Part shown: piece by piece, positions 9,901 to 17,896 of the stretch | How positions within the stretch are numbered: the first letter of the stretch is position 1 | Layout of the letters: every line of letters begins with the position of its first letter | IMG/VR virus record: IMGVR_UViG_3300010885_012806 | Location: 1 to 27,189 of that record | Direction: 5' to 3' (one strand) | DNA length: 27,189 bases | Source of the DNA: a virus | Notes under the pieces: generated by a model | The model's database searches: none | Told to the model about the DNA's origin: nothing | Seen by the model: only the letters and a program-made list of their open reading frames with translations | Made by a program: the position numbers and the translations under genes

Positions 9901-11672
9901 GGAGTTGTATAGGTAAATGCACTAGATGCTGTAATACTTCCGGCTAGAGTAGTTATAGCTATATTTGAAGGACCAATTGATCCTGCTGGTGTAATTGCAG
10001 TAATTGTTGTGTTGTTTATAACACTAATGCTTTTTGCATTATTTCCTCCAACAGTAACGTTTGTTGTTCCTGTTAAATTTGTTCCTGTAATTGTAATTGA
10101 TGTACCACCCAAAGCAGTACCCGTAGATGGGGAAACATTACTATAAGTTGCTACTGCATAATAAGAAAATGATCCCGCATCGCTTTCACCGCAATTAGTT
10201 GCATATACACTATCTCGTATTATTAAATTATATGTTCCTGCAGTTTTTGATGGTGTAGTGCAAGTAATAGTTGTATTATTAACTTTATTAAAATTAGTAG
10301 CTAGTGTTCCGCCAATAAGAACTTCAGAAGCATCATTAAAATCTGTTCCTGTAATTGTAATTGAAGTTGTTACATTTTGTGCAGACGTTGCTGGGTTAAT
10401 TAAAGTGATAATTGGTTTTGCTGGAGCCTTTGGAACTGCACCCATAAATTTTTCAGTTCCAGAATTTCCAAATATTTTTAAAAATTCTGTGTTTCCGTTT
10501 ACAGTTTTTTTCCAATATTCACCTAATAGACTATCAAATACTTCTGCACTTCCATTTGATGAGGATAGTGTATTATTTGAATCATATTGTTCGCTATACA
10601 CACCACATTGTCCACTGTTGTTTCTGCCACGCACAATTACAGTATTATCATTAAATAATATTGCAGTAAAGTCAGTACCACAAACAATATTTTGTATTGT
10701 GTTGGTACTTTGTGTTACCCAATAAGCATTAGTAAGACTATTTGTGGTTGTACTAGACCCACCAACACGAGTAAACCCACATTGACCGTATCTGTTATCA
10801 CCCCAGCCCCAAATACTGTTATCTGATCTAACTGCTACACAAAAAAATCTACCGGCTGCAATTAAACTACAAGCACCAATAGAACTAGGTACATTTAAAG
10901 TTCCGTAGTCAACTCCACTTACATTTCCCCAAACCTTTACAGCAAATCCTGATGTTAAACCTATAGTATGATATCCGCCAAATGCAATATTATTAAATGC
11001 AATATTTAATGGTGCATTTAGAGTGTTTTCTGATTTTCCCCATAATTTTATATAATTAGTAGTAGGAAGAATAACAGCAGATACATATGCTCCAGTAATA
11101 ATTTTATTTGCTGTTCCAATATTTTTTTTCCAATAATTACCTAATAGACTATTATTACAAGGATCACTTGCTGCACAACCACTACAAGTAGAGGTAAATG
11201 CTGCTCCTGTTTTACTAAATTGTTCGGGTTTATCACCACACTGCCTCCACCCAGTTGCACCACAATTACCAATAATAAAATTTTGACCCCACGCATAAAT
11301 AAGACCATTTTCATCAATAGCAGTAGAAAAACCTACTCCACACCCAATTTGTTTAAAATTAGCAACAGATCCACCATTAAATGTTTTTTTCCAATAATTA
11401 CCCGATAGACTATTAACAGCAACACTACCAGACGAGACAGTATGATTAGATTCATATTGTTCTTCTATTATACCACACTGTCCGTGTGTGTTATCTCCCC
11501 AACTAATAATACTTCCATAACCGTAAGTAGTATTATAATCAACTAAAGCTATAATATGATCAGATGATATTTTAATATCATAAAATGTATAACCAGATGG
11601 AATATTTAATAAACCAAATGAATCTCCAGTTTGTATAGATCCCCATAAATTTAATTTATTACACGAAGACAT
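6960..11672 (-). CDS. Giant modular adhesin: RCC1 - 6x IPT/TIG - lamin-tail-like - poly-Ser - RCC1 (1570 aa)
   Basis: A putative phage surface or fibre protein. Modules in order: an RCC1-type propeller (1-412) with seven blade signatures such as ISWGDNTHGQCG and IWGWGDNRYGQCG; six tandem IPT/TIG immunoglobulin-like domains (about 418-505, 507-588, 590-673, 675-763, 766-850, 853-934), each with P-x-x-G-x-x-x-G-G-T-x-x-x-I-x-G-x-x-L-like starts; a short Ser stretch (937-941); a lamin-tail-like domain (about 942-1103) with AELAGIPGTNL, LIPASGFYVFA and THLLVYQNTG; a poly-Ser tract (1106-1128); and a second seven-signature RCC1 block (1130-1570). The start overlaps the preceding stop as TAATG, with CAGGAT upstream. 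RCC1 and IPT domains usually mediate binding, so cell-surface binding is a reasonable inference. No catalytic motif is visible. Whether it is a fibre, whisker or decoration protein cannot be told. Confidence 0.8.
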   Translation of the reverse strand: MSSCNKLNLWGSIQTGDSFGLLNIPSGYTFYDIKISSDHIIALVDYNTTYGYGSIISWGDNTHGQCGIIEEQYESNHTVSSGSVAVNSLSGNYWKKTFNGGSVANFKQIGCGVGFSTAIDENGLIYAWGQNFIIGNCGATGWRQCGDKPEQFSKTGAAFTSTCSGCAASDPCNNSLLGNYWKKNIGTANKIITGAYVSAVILPTTNYIKLWGKSENTLNAPLNIAFNNIAFGGYHTIGLTSGFAVKVWGNVSGVDYGTLNVPSSIGACSLIAAGRFFCVAVRSDNSIWGWGDNRYGQCGFTRVGGSSTTTNSLTNAYWVTQSTNTIQNIVCGTDFTAILFNDNTVIVRGRNNSGQCGVYSEQYDSNNTLSSSNGSAEVFDSLLGEYWKKTVNGNTEFLKIFGNSGTEKFMGAVPKAPAKPIITLINPATSAQNVTTSITITGTDFNDASEVLIGGTLATNFNKVNNTTITCTTPSKTAGTYNLIIRDSVYATNCGESDAGSFSYYAVATYSNVSPSTGTALGGTSITITGTNLTGTTNVTVGGNNAKSISVINNTTITAITPAGSIGPSNIAITTLAGSITASSAFTYTTPTLGAISLNVTSGPTTGGTTVIITGSNFTSGATVKIDGNFATIVGTPTSTTITCITPAGIAGVKNTIVTVSGVNSSPASFTYITPPTISSYTSNFVANSTTPASPRVGGAVITINGSNLTSASATIGGVSLLNVTSSSSQITGTSPEIITDGLKNLIVTTLGGSVTSPTQIKYISAPFINTLTPNQGHQDGTTLITVTGSDLYYASNIDTITVDDVLVTSYSTPRNNGEIHFYAPASIYYGNVLVTITSIGGSVSTNYLYLQSPTISNITPNNGLTTNNTPITITGSGLLMTLASDLKIGTKLIQNPVITDSQITGTALPNTAGAKTVYVNTPGGSATTTFTYNEPSSSSSCAYIPNHLEIVRIRIPQYSYLNDGYAELAGIPGTNLSEYSYIVLDSHGFIENVISLVDELIPASGFYVFAWNEIQYPDMIVESSEFNSDGNKTHLLVYQNTGSVGDPVDINSNGSITKNYWTEIVYSVGLVQLIDSSNFVYSTNTIGGNNNLPNMVYKCINPNFSSSSSSSSSSSSSSSSVSSSSSSATTQVIAWGAGTGNSGSNREYGQSMIPGTIGNNPLMVATGDLDSYIIKSNGSLAVFGVVDSNYGEKIPQSLTSAGSCIQVVSSYDITAVLRSDGSVWCWGPGVTMPGIVQNEDTNGFIYYTLPELSTGCKYVSVAYDKITVIGSDNKILEYTSNTGTQCPTAWPKICSKLNLPIIFNTNMKTVSSGTNFNLGLKTSGQVYGWQNPGLDGETFYNTIWPRKNNLNQYSGYQNLSGITDSEPSAFSRRSLYPELGYVSGIENPNKHLFTKIMMGNFLSSNIGVALTVEGYMYCWGNNTYGQLGSTKPYANGTKIVATTGAIIPANYNGYHVSSTESETQLAQKLWIKKDKDGIPIKFTDVSVGGNHILAIEKDTGWVFGWGDNTFRQIGSSMQIRTDIPYVTKTPTVIDTTSINGAYWITQFASGKRAKYISAGSTHSLAIVDI
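8289..8357 (-). repeat. Poly-Ser tract with 12-base tandem DNA repeat
   Basis: Residues 1106-1128 are serine except one Val. On the minus strand the DNA shows a period-12 repeat (AGTTCTTCAAGC, AGTTCTTCTAGT, AGTTCTTCAAGC). Length variation by slippage between related phages would be in frame whenever it changes by a multiple of three. The tract joins the lamin-tail-like domain to the C-terminal RCC1 block. Confidence 0.8.
8871..10421 (-). repeat. Array of six IPT/TIG domains
   Basis: Six tandem units of about 82-89 residues each. Recurring elements are P-x-I/L-x-x-I/V-x-P, then GGT-x-I-x-I-x-G-x-x-L/F, a central xIGG or VGG strand, and a late TITxxTP element with AGxxNxxVTTxxG. Repeats 2 and 3 are the most canonical; repeat 5 is the most divergent. 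IPT/TIG arrays form rigid rods in bacterial adhesins and phage tail proteins. Confidence 0.8.
10505..11412 (-). repeat. Dispersed DNA repeat encoding DSLxGxYWKK in the N-terminal RCC1 block
   Basis: The plus-strand pattern TTTTTTTCCAATAATTACC followed by YGATAGACTA-like sequence appears at 11384-11412 and 11122-11150, with a diverged copy at 10505-10532. On the coding strand these give SLxGxYWKK insertions within RCC1 blades. Copies one and three also share the flanking EQYxSNxTxSS segment, so a stretch of about 40 residues was duplicated within the gene. Confidence 0.65.
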
Positions 11673-11899
11673 TATCTATTATCCTGTTTTGAAATGATAC
11701 TTAATATATTTTTTATTTCGTTCATGGTTTTATCAATAGTATTTAGTTTATTTTCTAACTCGTTATATTTGTTATTTAAAGAATTTAAAGTTTTAGAAAC
11801 ATTCAATTTATCGTAATTGCAGTTTAACAGTGCTTGAGTTTTTGGATCTCGTTTAAGATTAGAGTTTCCGTAAACAGGTATTAAATTATTTATCTTCAT
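11672..11899 (-). CDS. Small coiled-coil structural-region protein (75 aa)
   Basis: This short protein has a polar N-terminus with YGNSNLKRDPKTQALLNCNY, then a probable coiled coil (about 33-70) with Leu/Ile at heptad-like spacing (LNSLNNKYNELENKLNTIDK). The pattern of nLxRDxxTxALxNxxxxxxx followed by a coiled coil resembles small hypothetical proteins I associate with the structural region of marine T4-like phages, where the segment often reads LVRDxxSGAIxNxD. It overlaps the upstream large gene by ATGA and the downstream giant gene by TAATG, so it is translated as part of the same unit. A role in fibre attachment or trimerisation is possible but unproven. Confidence 0.65.
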   Translation of the reverse strand: MKINNLIPVYGNSNLKRDPKTQALLNCNYDKLNVSKTLNSLNNKYNELENKLNTIDKTMNEIKNILSIISKQDNR

Positions 11900-14800
11900 G
11901 AAATTGCTATTCCTATAAAATCATTAATTTTTGGAACAACCGCACCATTATTACTAAATAAGCATATTTTAAATGCAAATTTATCAAAAGAACCTATGTC
12001 TTCGGGTAGAGTAAATTCCATTTCGTTAAACTCTCCATTTTTTGAGTTAAATGGTAGACCATTATAAACCATTTCTCTGTAGGGCAATTCATTAAAATTA
12101 CCATGAGATCCAACTGCTTCTGTTCTAGCAAAAACAGCCACTGCAGTTCCTGCTGGTTTATTTATAGTTAAAATTACTTTGCAATTTACAGCATCAAAAC
12201 CATCAGCAAGAGTTACCATTTTACTTATATATCTTGAAGTTGCTGGTCTTTTTAATAGTAATGTACTAGGTTTAACAACAGCCTTTGGTAATTTCTCGTT
12301 CTTTATAATTTCTGATGTAATAGTGCCATTTACATCAACTTCGTTTGTGTCAATAAGATTTCTTACTAATATTATTCCAGATTTTTGTATATCAATTACA
12401 GGACTAACATACGGATTGTATATTACAGATTCAAAAGAAATTTTTATTGTATTTGAATTAGTTAATGATGTTTGAGTTTTATCCAAAATCATACTTTTAT
12501 TTAATATAATATCAGTATCAAAAGTTACATTTGAGTAAGATAAAGAACTATTTGAACTAATTAATTCTAAATTTGTTATTGTTGCTGTATCTTTTACATC
12601 CATTATATAATTTTTAAAATTTATTAATTCATAGGTTAATTCATTTTCATTTTGTTCAAACATTCCAAATGATTCAGCGTAACCAGTTTCTTGTGGTGGT
12701 TGAGTATTAATAATAAAATTAATAGATGCAGTTTTTGGTGTAGTTAAAGATGCACCTTCCATAAAAGTACAAAGATTTGCACTAAACATTAAATCTGTTG
12801 TTCCATCTGCTGACCACGTGGAAGCGTTTGATGAACGGAAAAATTCTCCAACATACGGTTGTGATATAATTTTTCTATTTGTTGTAGAAGAACCAATATA
12901 AATTGGAGACGGAACGCTTATATCATCTTCACCTATAGTAGCAGCATATACGGAATATTTTGTGCTATCTGAATGCAACACAATACAATGTTCACCAGCT
13001 TCAAGATATACTGGAGGATCAAAAGTAAAACGTGTATATCTTTGATTGTTTTTAATATCAGGTAATACGGCAATTTCCGTTTCAGATAAAGCTATAACTT
13101 TACTAGCAGGAACAATAGAAACACCATGCGAATGTACATTTTTACTATCAGGATAACCGTTAACAGTTGGTCTTAATTCTGCCATAACTGGTTGTGTTGC
13201 GTCTTTAGTTGAAAAACAAAAATCAAAACTAGAAATATAAACACCAGAAGGATAAAGATCTTTATTTATAGTAAATGTTTGTGCAATTGGATCTATTGTT
13301 TTTATAACAATATCTCTCTGTTCGTTTGTCAACTGTACAGTTTTAGTTTGAAATTTTCTTCCTTCTGCAATAGTTTCTTGTTTTGTAAGAGTTAAACCAC
13401 TAGCAGAAAACACACCAGAAGCATACATTGTTGTTTTTATACTAAATTTATCATTTGTAGAACTATCTGTAATATTAAATGTACGATCTCCTGTTCTATA
13501 AGAACCTTCTTTTATTGTGAATTTTATAATAACATTTCCCAAACTATTTGTTTTTGGTATATAATTTAATGTTTTAAATGGAGTTCCTAAAGTATTTTGT
13601 TCTGTGACAACAGAACACAATTCATCAACATTTACATCATCTAAAAACACATATAATTTTGTATTTGGTTTTAAACCCGTGACATAAAGATATAAATCTT
13701 GTGCACGAATATAGTGTGCTATAGAGACATCAGTAACTCTTTCTCCTAAACTAACATTTTCGTGTTGAATATCTAAACTAGTTTTACTAACGTCTCTTGT
13801 TTGAACATCATGAACTTGTGTTTGTCTTCCACCGTGTGCAGATGTGTTTTTAGTATATTCTTCAACAGTAGTCCATTCTCCGTATTTAGTTCCCCATACT
13901 CCCTGATTACTATTAATAAGTGTATTTGTTATATTATTTAATACCTCATCAAACCCCTTTAATAGATCAACACGCAAATCTGGAAGTTGTTTAATGTCAA
14001 TCCAATCATCTACGGCAGGATCAATTGTAACATGACCTAATGATTTTATACCGTCCAATGGAACCAACGAAACTGCACTACTAGCCGCTGGCTGAACAAT
14101 AAAAGGTTTATTGCGAGTTGTAGTATTAAGCATATATAAACCAGTATTAAGTTTTTCTCTAAATCCAGTTTCCATAATTTTTCTAATATCAATAGATTCT
14201 TCACCAGTAGTATAGGTGTCATACTTAACTTCCGAAAAATCATTAGAATTATTAAATTTAAATCCAAATCTAGATGTCATAAATGAATGTCTTAATAAAT
14301 TTTCTCTTATATCAATACAACCATTATAATCTCTATCTGAAGTATCTGATATTAAATATGTTTCATAATTATCAACAATTATTCCATTTTTAGATCTATC
14401 CAATCCATTAGAATCTGTAACTATAAGATCTGCTGCTTTTTTTTCTACTATTGATAATTGTGTGTAATATTCAACGTTTTTAATTCGTTTTTCTAATTTA
14501 CCAATATCTCTCATAGTATAACGTTTATTTTCAATTGCATTAGTTTTAATATCAGAAACATCTAAAGTATATCCTGGAATAAAAATATCATACAATTTCA
14601 TTGCATCAGGTATTTCTTTTGTTGGTATTGATGGATTAATACCAGGAATACCTTCTTCTATTTTAAACACGCCGTCTTTAGTTAAATATAAAGAATCTCT
14701 TCTTGATAGGTAATGTGTTCCTGTAACAATAAAAGAATCTGATGGTAATAATGAAAAAGATACTTCAATTTTAGTTGAATCATCATAAGGATTTTCATTG

Positions 14801-17800
14801 CTTCCAATTGTTTTTCCTGATTTAATACTATATATTGGTCTAAAATCAATTATTGCGCTTTTATGTAATTTTTTATTATTTTTCCCAACAACAGAATAAC
14901 CAATTTCCTCATTTGGAATTTGTGATTTTGTGCCATAACGATAAGAATTTTTAACAACAGGACCAATAATCCCATCTGATTTTCTGTGTTCAAAATAGGA
15001 ATAAATGATTGTAATCTCTGTAAGGCCTTCTGTTATTTTTTGGTTTAAATTATCAGTAGACGTATTAACAGAACTTATACCAAGAACAGAACACATTTCT
15101 TTAGTATAATCATAATTAAAAGATATTTTTGAAAAACCGTATATATCTTTTCTTTCACCAGTATCTAATATAAAATATTTTGTTACGTCACTAATAATGT
15201 TATTAGCATTAGTATAAAGTATCTGATCTATTTTATAAACATCAGATTTTGTTAAATAGAAATATATATTGGTATCATATGTTTCACCTAAAGATGCTGT
15301 AGCAGCAGATCCAGGAATATGTTTTAAAGTTCTTGTTTCGCTATTTATTTCTAGATCTTTTATTCTATAGTTAGAAATATCTATTGCATAATCTGCTGAA
15401 AAAATAAAATTATCAGATGCTCCCGATGGTTTTATAATAGTCACAACTGGAGGATTACTAGAAGTTTTTGTAACATATTCATTTCCAAAAGTTTCTCTAT
15501 TTATATCAGTTCCTGTTTTATAGATTAATTCATATCCTGATTGTATTCTTGCGCCGCCAGTTTGATCTGTTGATAGTTGAACCGATCCACCACCATTCCA
15601 CGAGCCAGATATAGTTTTTCTTACTAACAATTGTCCAGGTTCAATATTAGAAAATATAAAACCACCTTCTAATTCATAAATAAAACCATTTTTAATTAAA
15701 TTATTAAGATAAATGCTACCATATGCATCGCATGAAGTAATATTTTCGTATTGATTTAGTCTAAAAAGAATACTAGTATCATAATATGATGTAATTTTTG
15801 TATTTTTATCAAAAATAACATCATTAGCATTTAATCTTTCAATTATTAATGCTTGTTTAGTTGTGTTAATAGTAGGAGAAGTTAATATAGAATCTATTAC
15901 TAAAGCCTTTGCTCCACTATCATGAATAATAACATCACCTTTATTAAAAATATGAAGACTATTTGTTAAAATTAATTTATTATATTTTGTTGATTCTGGT
16001 ATAACTTGAAATAAATTATTATTTTGATATGAAAAACTATAGCAATTTTTTAATATAGTATCCATTGTATAATTTCCAACAGGATTAATGTCAGAAAGAT
16101 ATATTTTAAATTTATCATCACCCATATGGTTAACTTTAGTAATCAGACACGTACCAATTTTTGGACTAGCGTCAGGAAGATATACTACACCACTACTAAA
16201 AAATTGTGAAGAAGTTTTAGTTAGTTGTTCTGATTCAATATTATATTTTATTTGACTTGTATTAACATAAAATAATGATTTATTTCCAATAGCAACTACG
16301 CGATTAATAAGATATGGAAAATTATCTGGTGTATAACCTTCTGGATTTCCTATTTTTAATAATGCCGTATCTGTACCTATTGAATTTGTAATGTTTAATT
16401 TTGTATTATTTAATGATTTAAATGTCAATACTGTTGGTTGATTTAAACTTTGACCAAAAGTTTTTGCTTTACTAAAATTTATAACTTCAAAAGTTGCTCC
16501 AGGATCGGAATTAAGAGGAGATGTTAAATTTTTATTATACTGTGTAATAATATCACCAATATTATAATTAACAGAATCACTCCAACTAGAAGATTCTGTT
16601 ATATTTTGTATTGCTGTATTTCCAACAGTATAGTCTTTTCCAGTTAATTCATATGGAGAAGAAATATTTGCAAAAAATCCAGAAGAAAGATTTATATTAC
16701 TAGTATTTTGATCTATTGCACTTCCACCTAAACCATCTCCGCAACCACTATCACCAAAATAATATATTTTTCCAAATTCTTTTTGAAATTTAACAGTAGT
16801 AATTGCAACAAGAGTTTTTAAAGATTTATCCCACGCTAATGTTTCTCCACTTATTTTTGAAAGATATTCAGAACCATCTACAATACTTGAAGACATATAA
16901 CTATATTGAACAAGATCTTCACTACCTCCTGTTAAAACAGGAACATAATTTATTCCAGTAGAACAAACAGAATCATTAAAAACAATTTCTTGAATATGTA
17001 TTGTTGAATTTGCATCAGCATTTACCCATAAAACATTATCTATAGCAAATCTTCCACATGGGTTTGTTAATAGTCCACCTTCTAGACTCTCTTCTATATA
17101 CCAATATCTTTTCCCCGCCCATTCTGTAACATAATTTGGACCACCACTAGTATTTGTATAATCTGCTTTTAATAAATTATTACTTAAAGATACTATATAA
17201 GATTCAGATACAGAACCATCAGAATTAGATGTAGCTGATATTGTTGCTAGAATTTTTCCAGTTGCTATAACCTGGTTTTGTTCTAAATTATCATTACTAC
17301 CATTTCTTATAATAATATTTTTTAATAAATTACCGTAATCATAATGATATGGTGGAGTGGATGGGCCAGTAAAATACGATTTATCAGTTTTATAAGTAAC
17401 TGTAATTTTCATTACATTAAAAAGGTCTGTAATATGATCTATGCTACTTCCAAAAGAAAATGTTTGACTAAATGGAACAGTTATTTTTGCATTTTTATCT
17501 TTATGATTAGAAAAAATAACATTATTGTCGTAATCAAAAAAACCATCTAATGATTTGATAAATATAGTTTGTTTATTATCTGAAGGAACGTATCTTAATA
17601 ATAGACCAGTAAAAACTACTTTTCCTGTAACATCGGCTTGTTTAACGATATATGGCGCAGTTGTAAGTTCATAATTATCAACAAATCCATTAGAAGAATA
17701 AGGATCATATGCACTTCTTGCATTATTATAATAATTTTCATTTGAAACAATTTTAATAACATTTGATACACTTGTTGATAATTTTCTAAACTCATAAGAA

Positions 17801-17871
17801 ACATCTGTTCCTATTTCTTCAATTTTATTAAAAGGAGAACCTAAATTTGAATTAAAATTTGTTGCAGTCAT
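11896..17871 (-). CDS. Large virion structural protein, DUF4815-superfamily C-terminal features (1991 aa)
   Basis: Probably a peripheral baseplate or fibre-connecting protein. Several signatures match the large DUF4815-type proteins of cyanophages: IDFRPIYS near residue 1005; an LTKDGVFKIEEGIPGINP segment and RYTMRDIGKLEKRIKNVEYY (about 1115-1135); SIAHYIRAQDLYLYVTGLKP followed by FLDD (about 1380-1410); DPIAQTFTINKDLYPSGVYI with ELRPTVNGYP (about 1523-1575); and ADGFDAVNC near 1890. The first 900 or so residues are beta-rich and I do not recognise them. The start has ACAGGA upstream and a near-consensus late promoter (GATAAATA, 17878-17885), 25 bases after the preceding stop. The preceding gene carries the N-terminal DUF4815 part, so the two may form one complex. 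Confidence 0.75.
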   Translation of the reverse strand: MTATNFNSNLGSPFNKIEEIGTDVSYEFRKLSTSVSNVIKIVSNENYYNNARSAYDPYSSNGFVDNYELTTAPYIVKQADVTGKVVFTGLLLRYVPSDNKQTIFIKSLDGFFDYDNNVIFSNHKDKNAKITVPFSQTFSFGSSIDHITDLFNVMKITVTYKTDKSYFTGPSTPPYHYDYGNLLKNIIIRNGSNDNLEQNQVIATGKILATISATSNSDGSVSESYIVSLSNNLLKADYTNTSGGPNYVTEWAGKRYWYIEESLEGGLLTNPCGRFAIDNVLWVNADANSTIHIQEIVFNDSVCSTGINYVPVLTGGSEDLVQYSYMSSSIVDGSEYLSKISGETLAWDKSLKTLVAITTVKFQKEFGKIYYFGDSGCGDGLGGSAIDQNTSNINLSSGFFANISSPYELTGKDYTVGNTAIQNITESSSWSDSVNYNIGDIITQYNKNLTSPLNSDPGATFEVINFSKAKTFGQSLNQPTVLTFKSLNNTKLNITNSIGTDTALLKIGNPEGYTPDNFPYLINRVVAIGNKSLFYVNTSQIKYNIESEQLTKTSSQFFSSGVVYLPDASPKIGTCLITKVNHMGDDKFKIYLSDINPVGNYTMDTILKNCYSFSYQNNNLFQVIPESTKYNKLILTNSLHIFNKGDVIIHDSGAKALVIDSILTSPTINTTKQALIIERLNANDVIFDKNTKITSYYDTSILFRLNQYENITSCDAYGSIYLNNLIKNGFIYELEGGFIFSNIEPGQLLVRKTISGSWNGGGSVQLSTDQTGGARIQSGYELIYKTGTDINRETFGNEYVTKTSSNPPVVTIIKPSGASDNFIFSADYAIDISNYRIKDLEINSETRTLKHIPGSAATASLGETYDTNIYFYLTKSDVYKIDQILYTNANNIISDVTKYFILDTGERKDIYGFSKISFNYDYTKEMCSVLGISSVNTSTDNLNQKITEGLTEITIIYSYFEHRKSDGIIGPVVKNSYRYGTKSQIPNEEIGYSVVGKNNKKLHKSAIIDFRPIYSIKSGKTIGSNENPYDDSTKIEVSFSLLPSDSFIVTGTHYLSRRDSLYLTKDGVFKIEEGIPGINPSIPTKEIPDAMKLYDIFIPGYTLDVSDIKTNAIENKRYTMRDIGKLEKRIKNVEYYTQLSIVEKKAADLIVTDSNGLDRSKNGIIVDNYETYLISDTSDRDYNGCIDIRENLLRHSFMTSRFGFKFNNSNDFSEVKYDTYTTGEESIDIRKIMETGFREKLNTGLYMLNTTTRNKPFIVQPAASSAVSLVPLDGIKSLGHVTIDPAVDDWIDIKQLPDLRVDLLKGFDEVLNNITNTLINSNQGVWGTKYGEWTTVEEYTKNTSAHGGRQTQVHDVQTRDVSKTSLDIQHENVSLGERVTDVSIAHYIRAQDLYLYVTGLKPNTKLYVFLDDVNVDELCSVVTEQNTLGTPFKTLNYIPKTNSLGNVIIKFTIKEGSYRTGDRTFNITDSSTNDKFSIKTTMYASGVFSASGLTLTKQETIAEGRKFQTKTVQLTNEQRDIVIKTIDPIAQTFTINKDLYPSGVYISSFDFCFSTKDATQPVMAELRPTVNGYPDSKNVHSHGVSIVPASKVIALSETEIAVLPDIKNNQRYTRFTFDPPVYLEAGEHCIVLHSDSTKYSVYAATIGEDDISVPSPIYIGSSTTNRKIISQPYVGEFFRSSNASTWSADGTTDLMFSANLCTFMEGASLTTPKTASINFIINTQPPQETGYAESFGMFEQNENELTYELINFKNYIMDVKDTATITNLELISSNSSLSYSNVTFDTDIILNKSMILDKTQTSLTNSNTIKISFESVIYNPYVSPVIDIQKSGIILVRNLIDTNEVDVNGTITSEIIKNEKLPKAVVKPSTLLLKRPATSRYISKMVTLADGFDAVNCKVILTINKPAGTAVAVFARTEAVGSHGNFNELPYREMVYNGLPFNSKNGEFNEMEFTLPEDIGSFDKFAFKICLFSNNGAVVPKINDFIGIAIS

Positions 17872-17877
17872 TTAATG

Positions 17878-17885
17878 TATTTATC
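17878..17885 (-). promoter_or_regulatory. Possible late promoter, one mismatch, before the 1991-residue gene
   Basis: The minus strand reads GATAAATA, one base from the T4 late consensus, 6 bases before the ATG at 17871. That is closer to the start than the exact boxes elsewhere, which would leave almost no leader. It could instead simply be AT-rich spacer following the ACAGGA ribosome site. Confidence 0.2.
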
Positions 17886-17896
17886 CTGTTTTAATA

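Noticed and set aside
10258-10725. 155-codon open frame on the plus strand opposite the IPT/RCC1 region, and similar plus-strand frames at 1517-1858, 9364-9633 and 635-901.
   Set aside because: They lie wholly antisense to well-supported giant genes and their compositions mirror the repetitive coding strand (Val/Ile/Leu-rich). They lack convincing ribosome sites and show no recognisable family.
6960-11672. RCC1, IPT and lamin-tail-like domains as evidence for eukaryotic DNA or a bacterial genome segment.
   Set aside because: The genes are embedded in a phage baseplate operon with ATGA/TAATG overlaps, the same strand and the same base composition, and these domains also occur in bacterial and viral surface proteins.
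12159-12166. Further exact minus-strand TATAAATA octamers inside genes (12159, 13263, 15498, 18076, 20191, 21780).
   Set aside because: They are not near a start codon and their number is about what chance predicts in DNA this rich in A+T. The copy at 21780 could contribute to gp8 expression but cannot be separated from chance.
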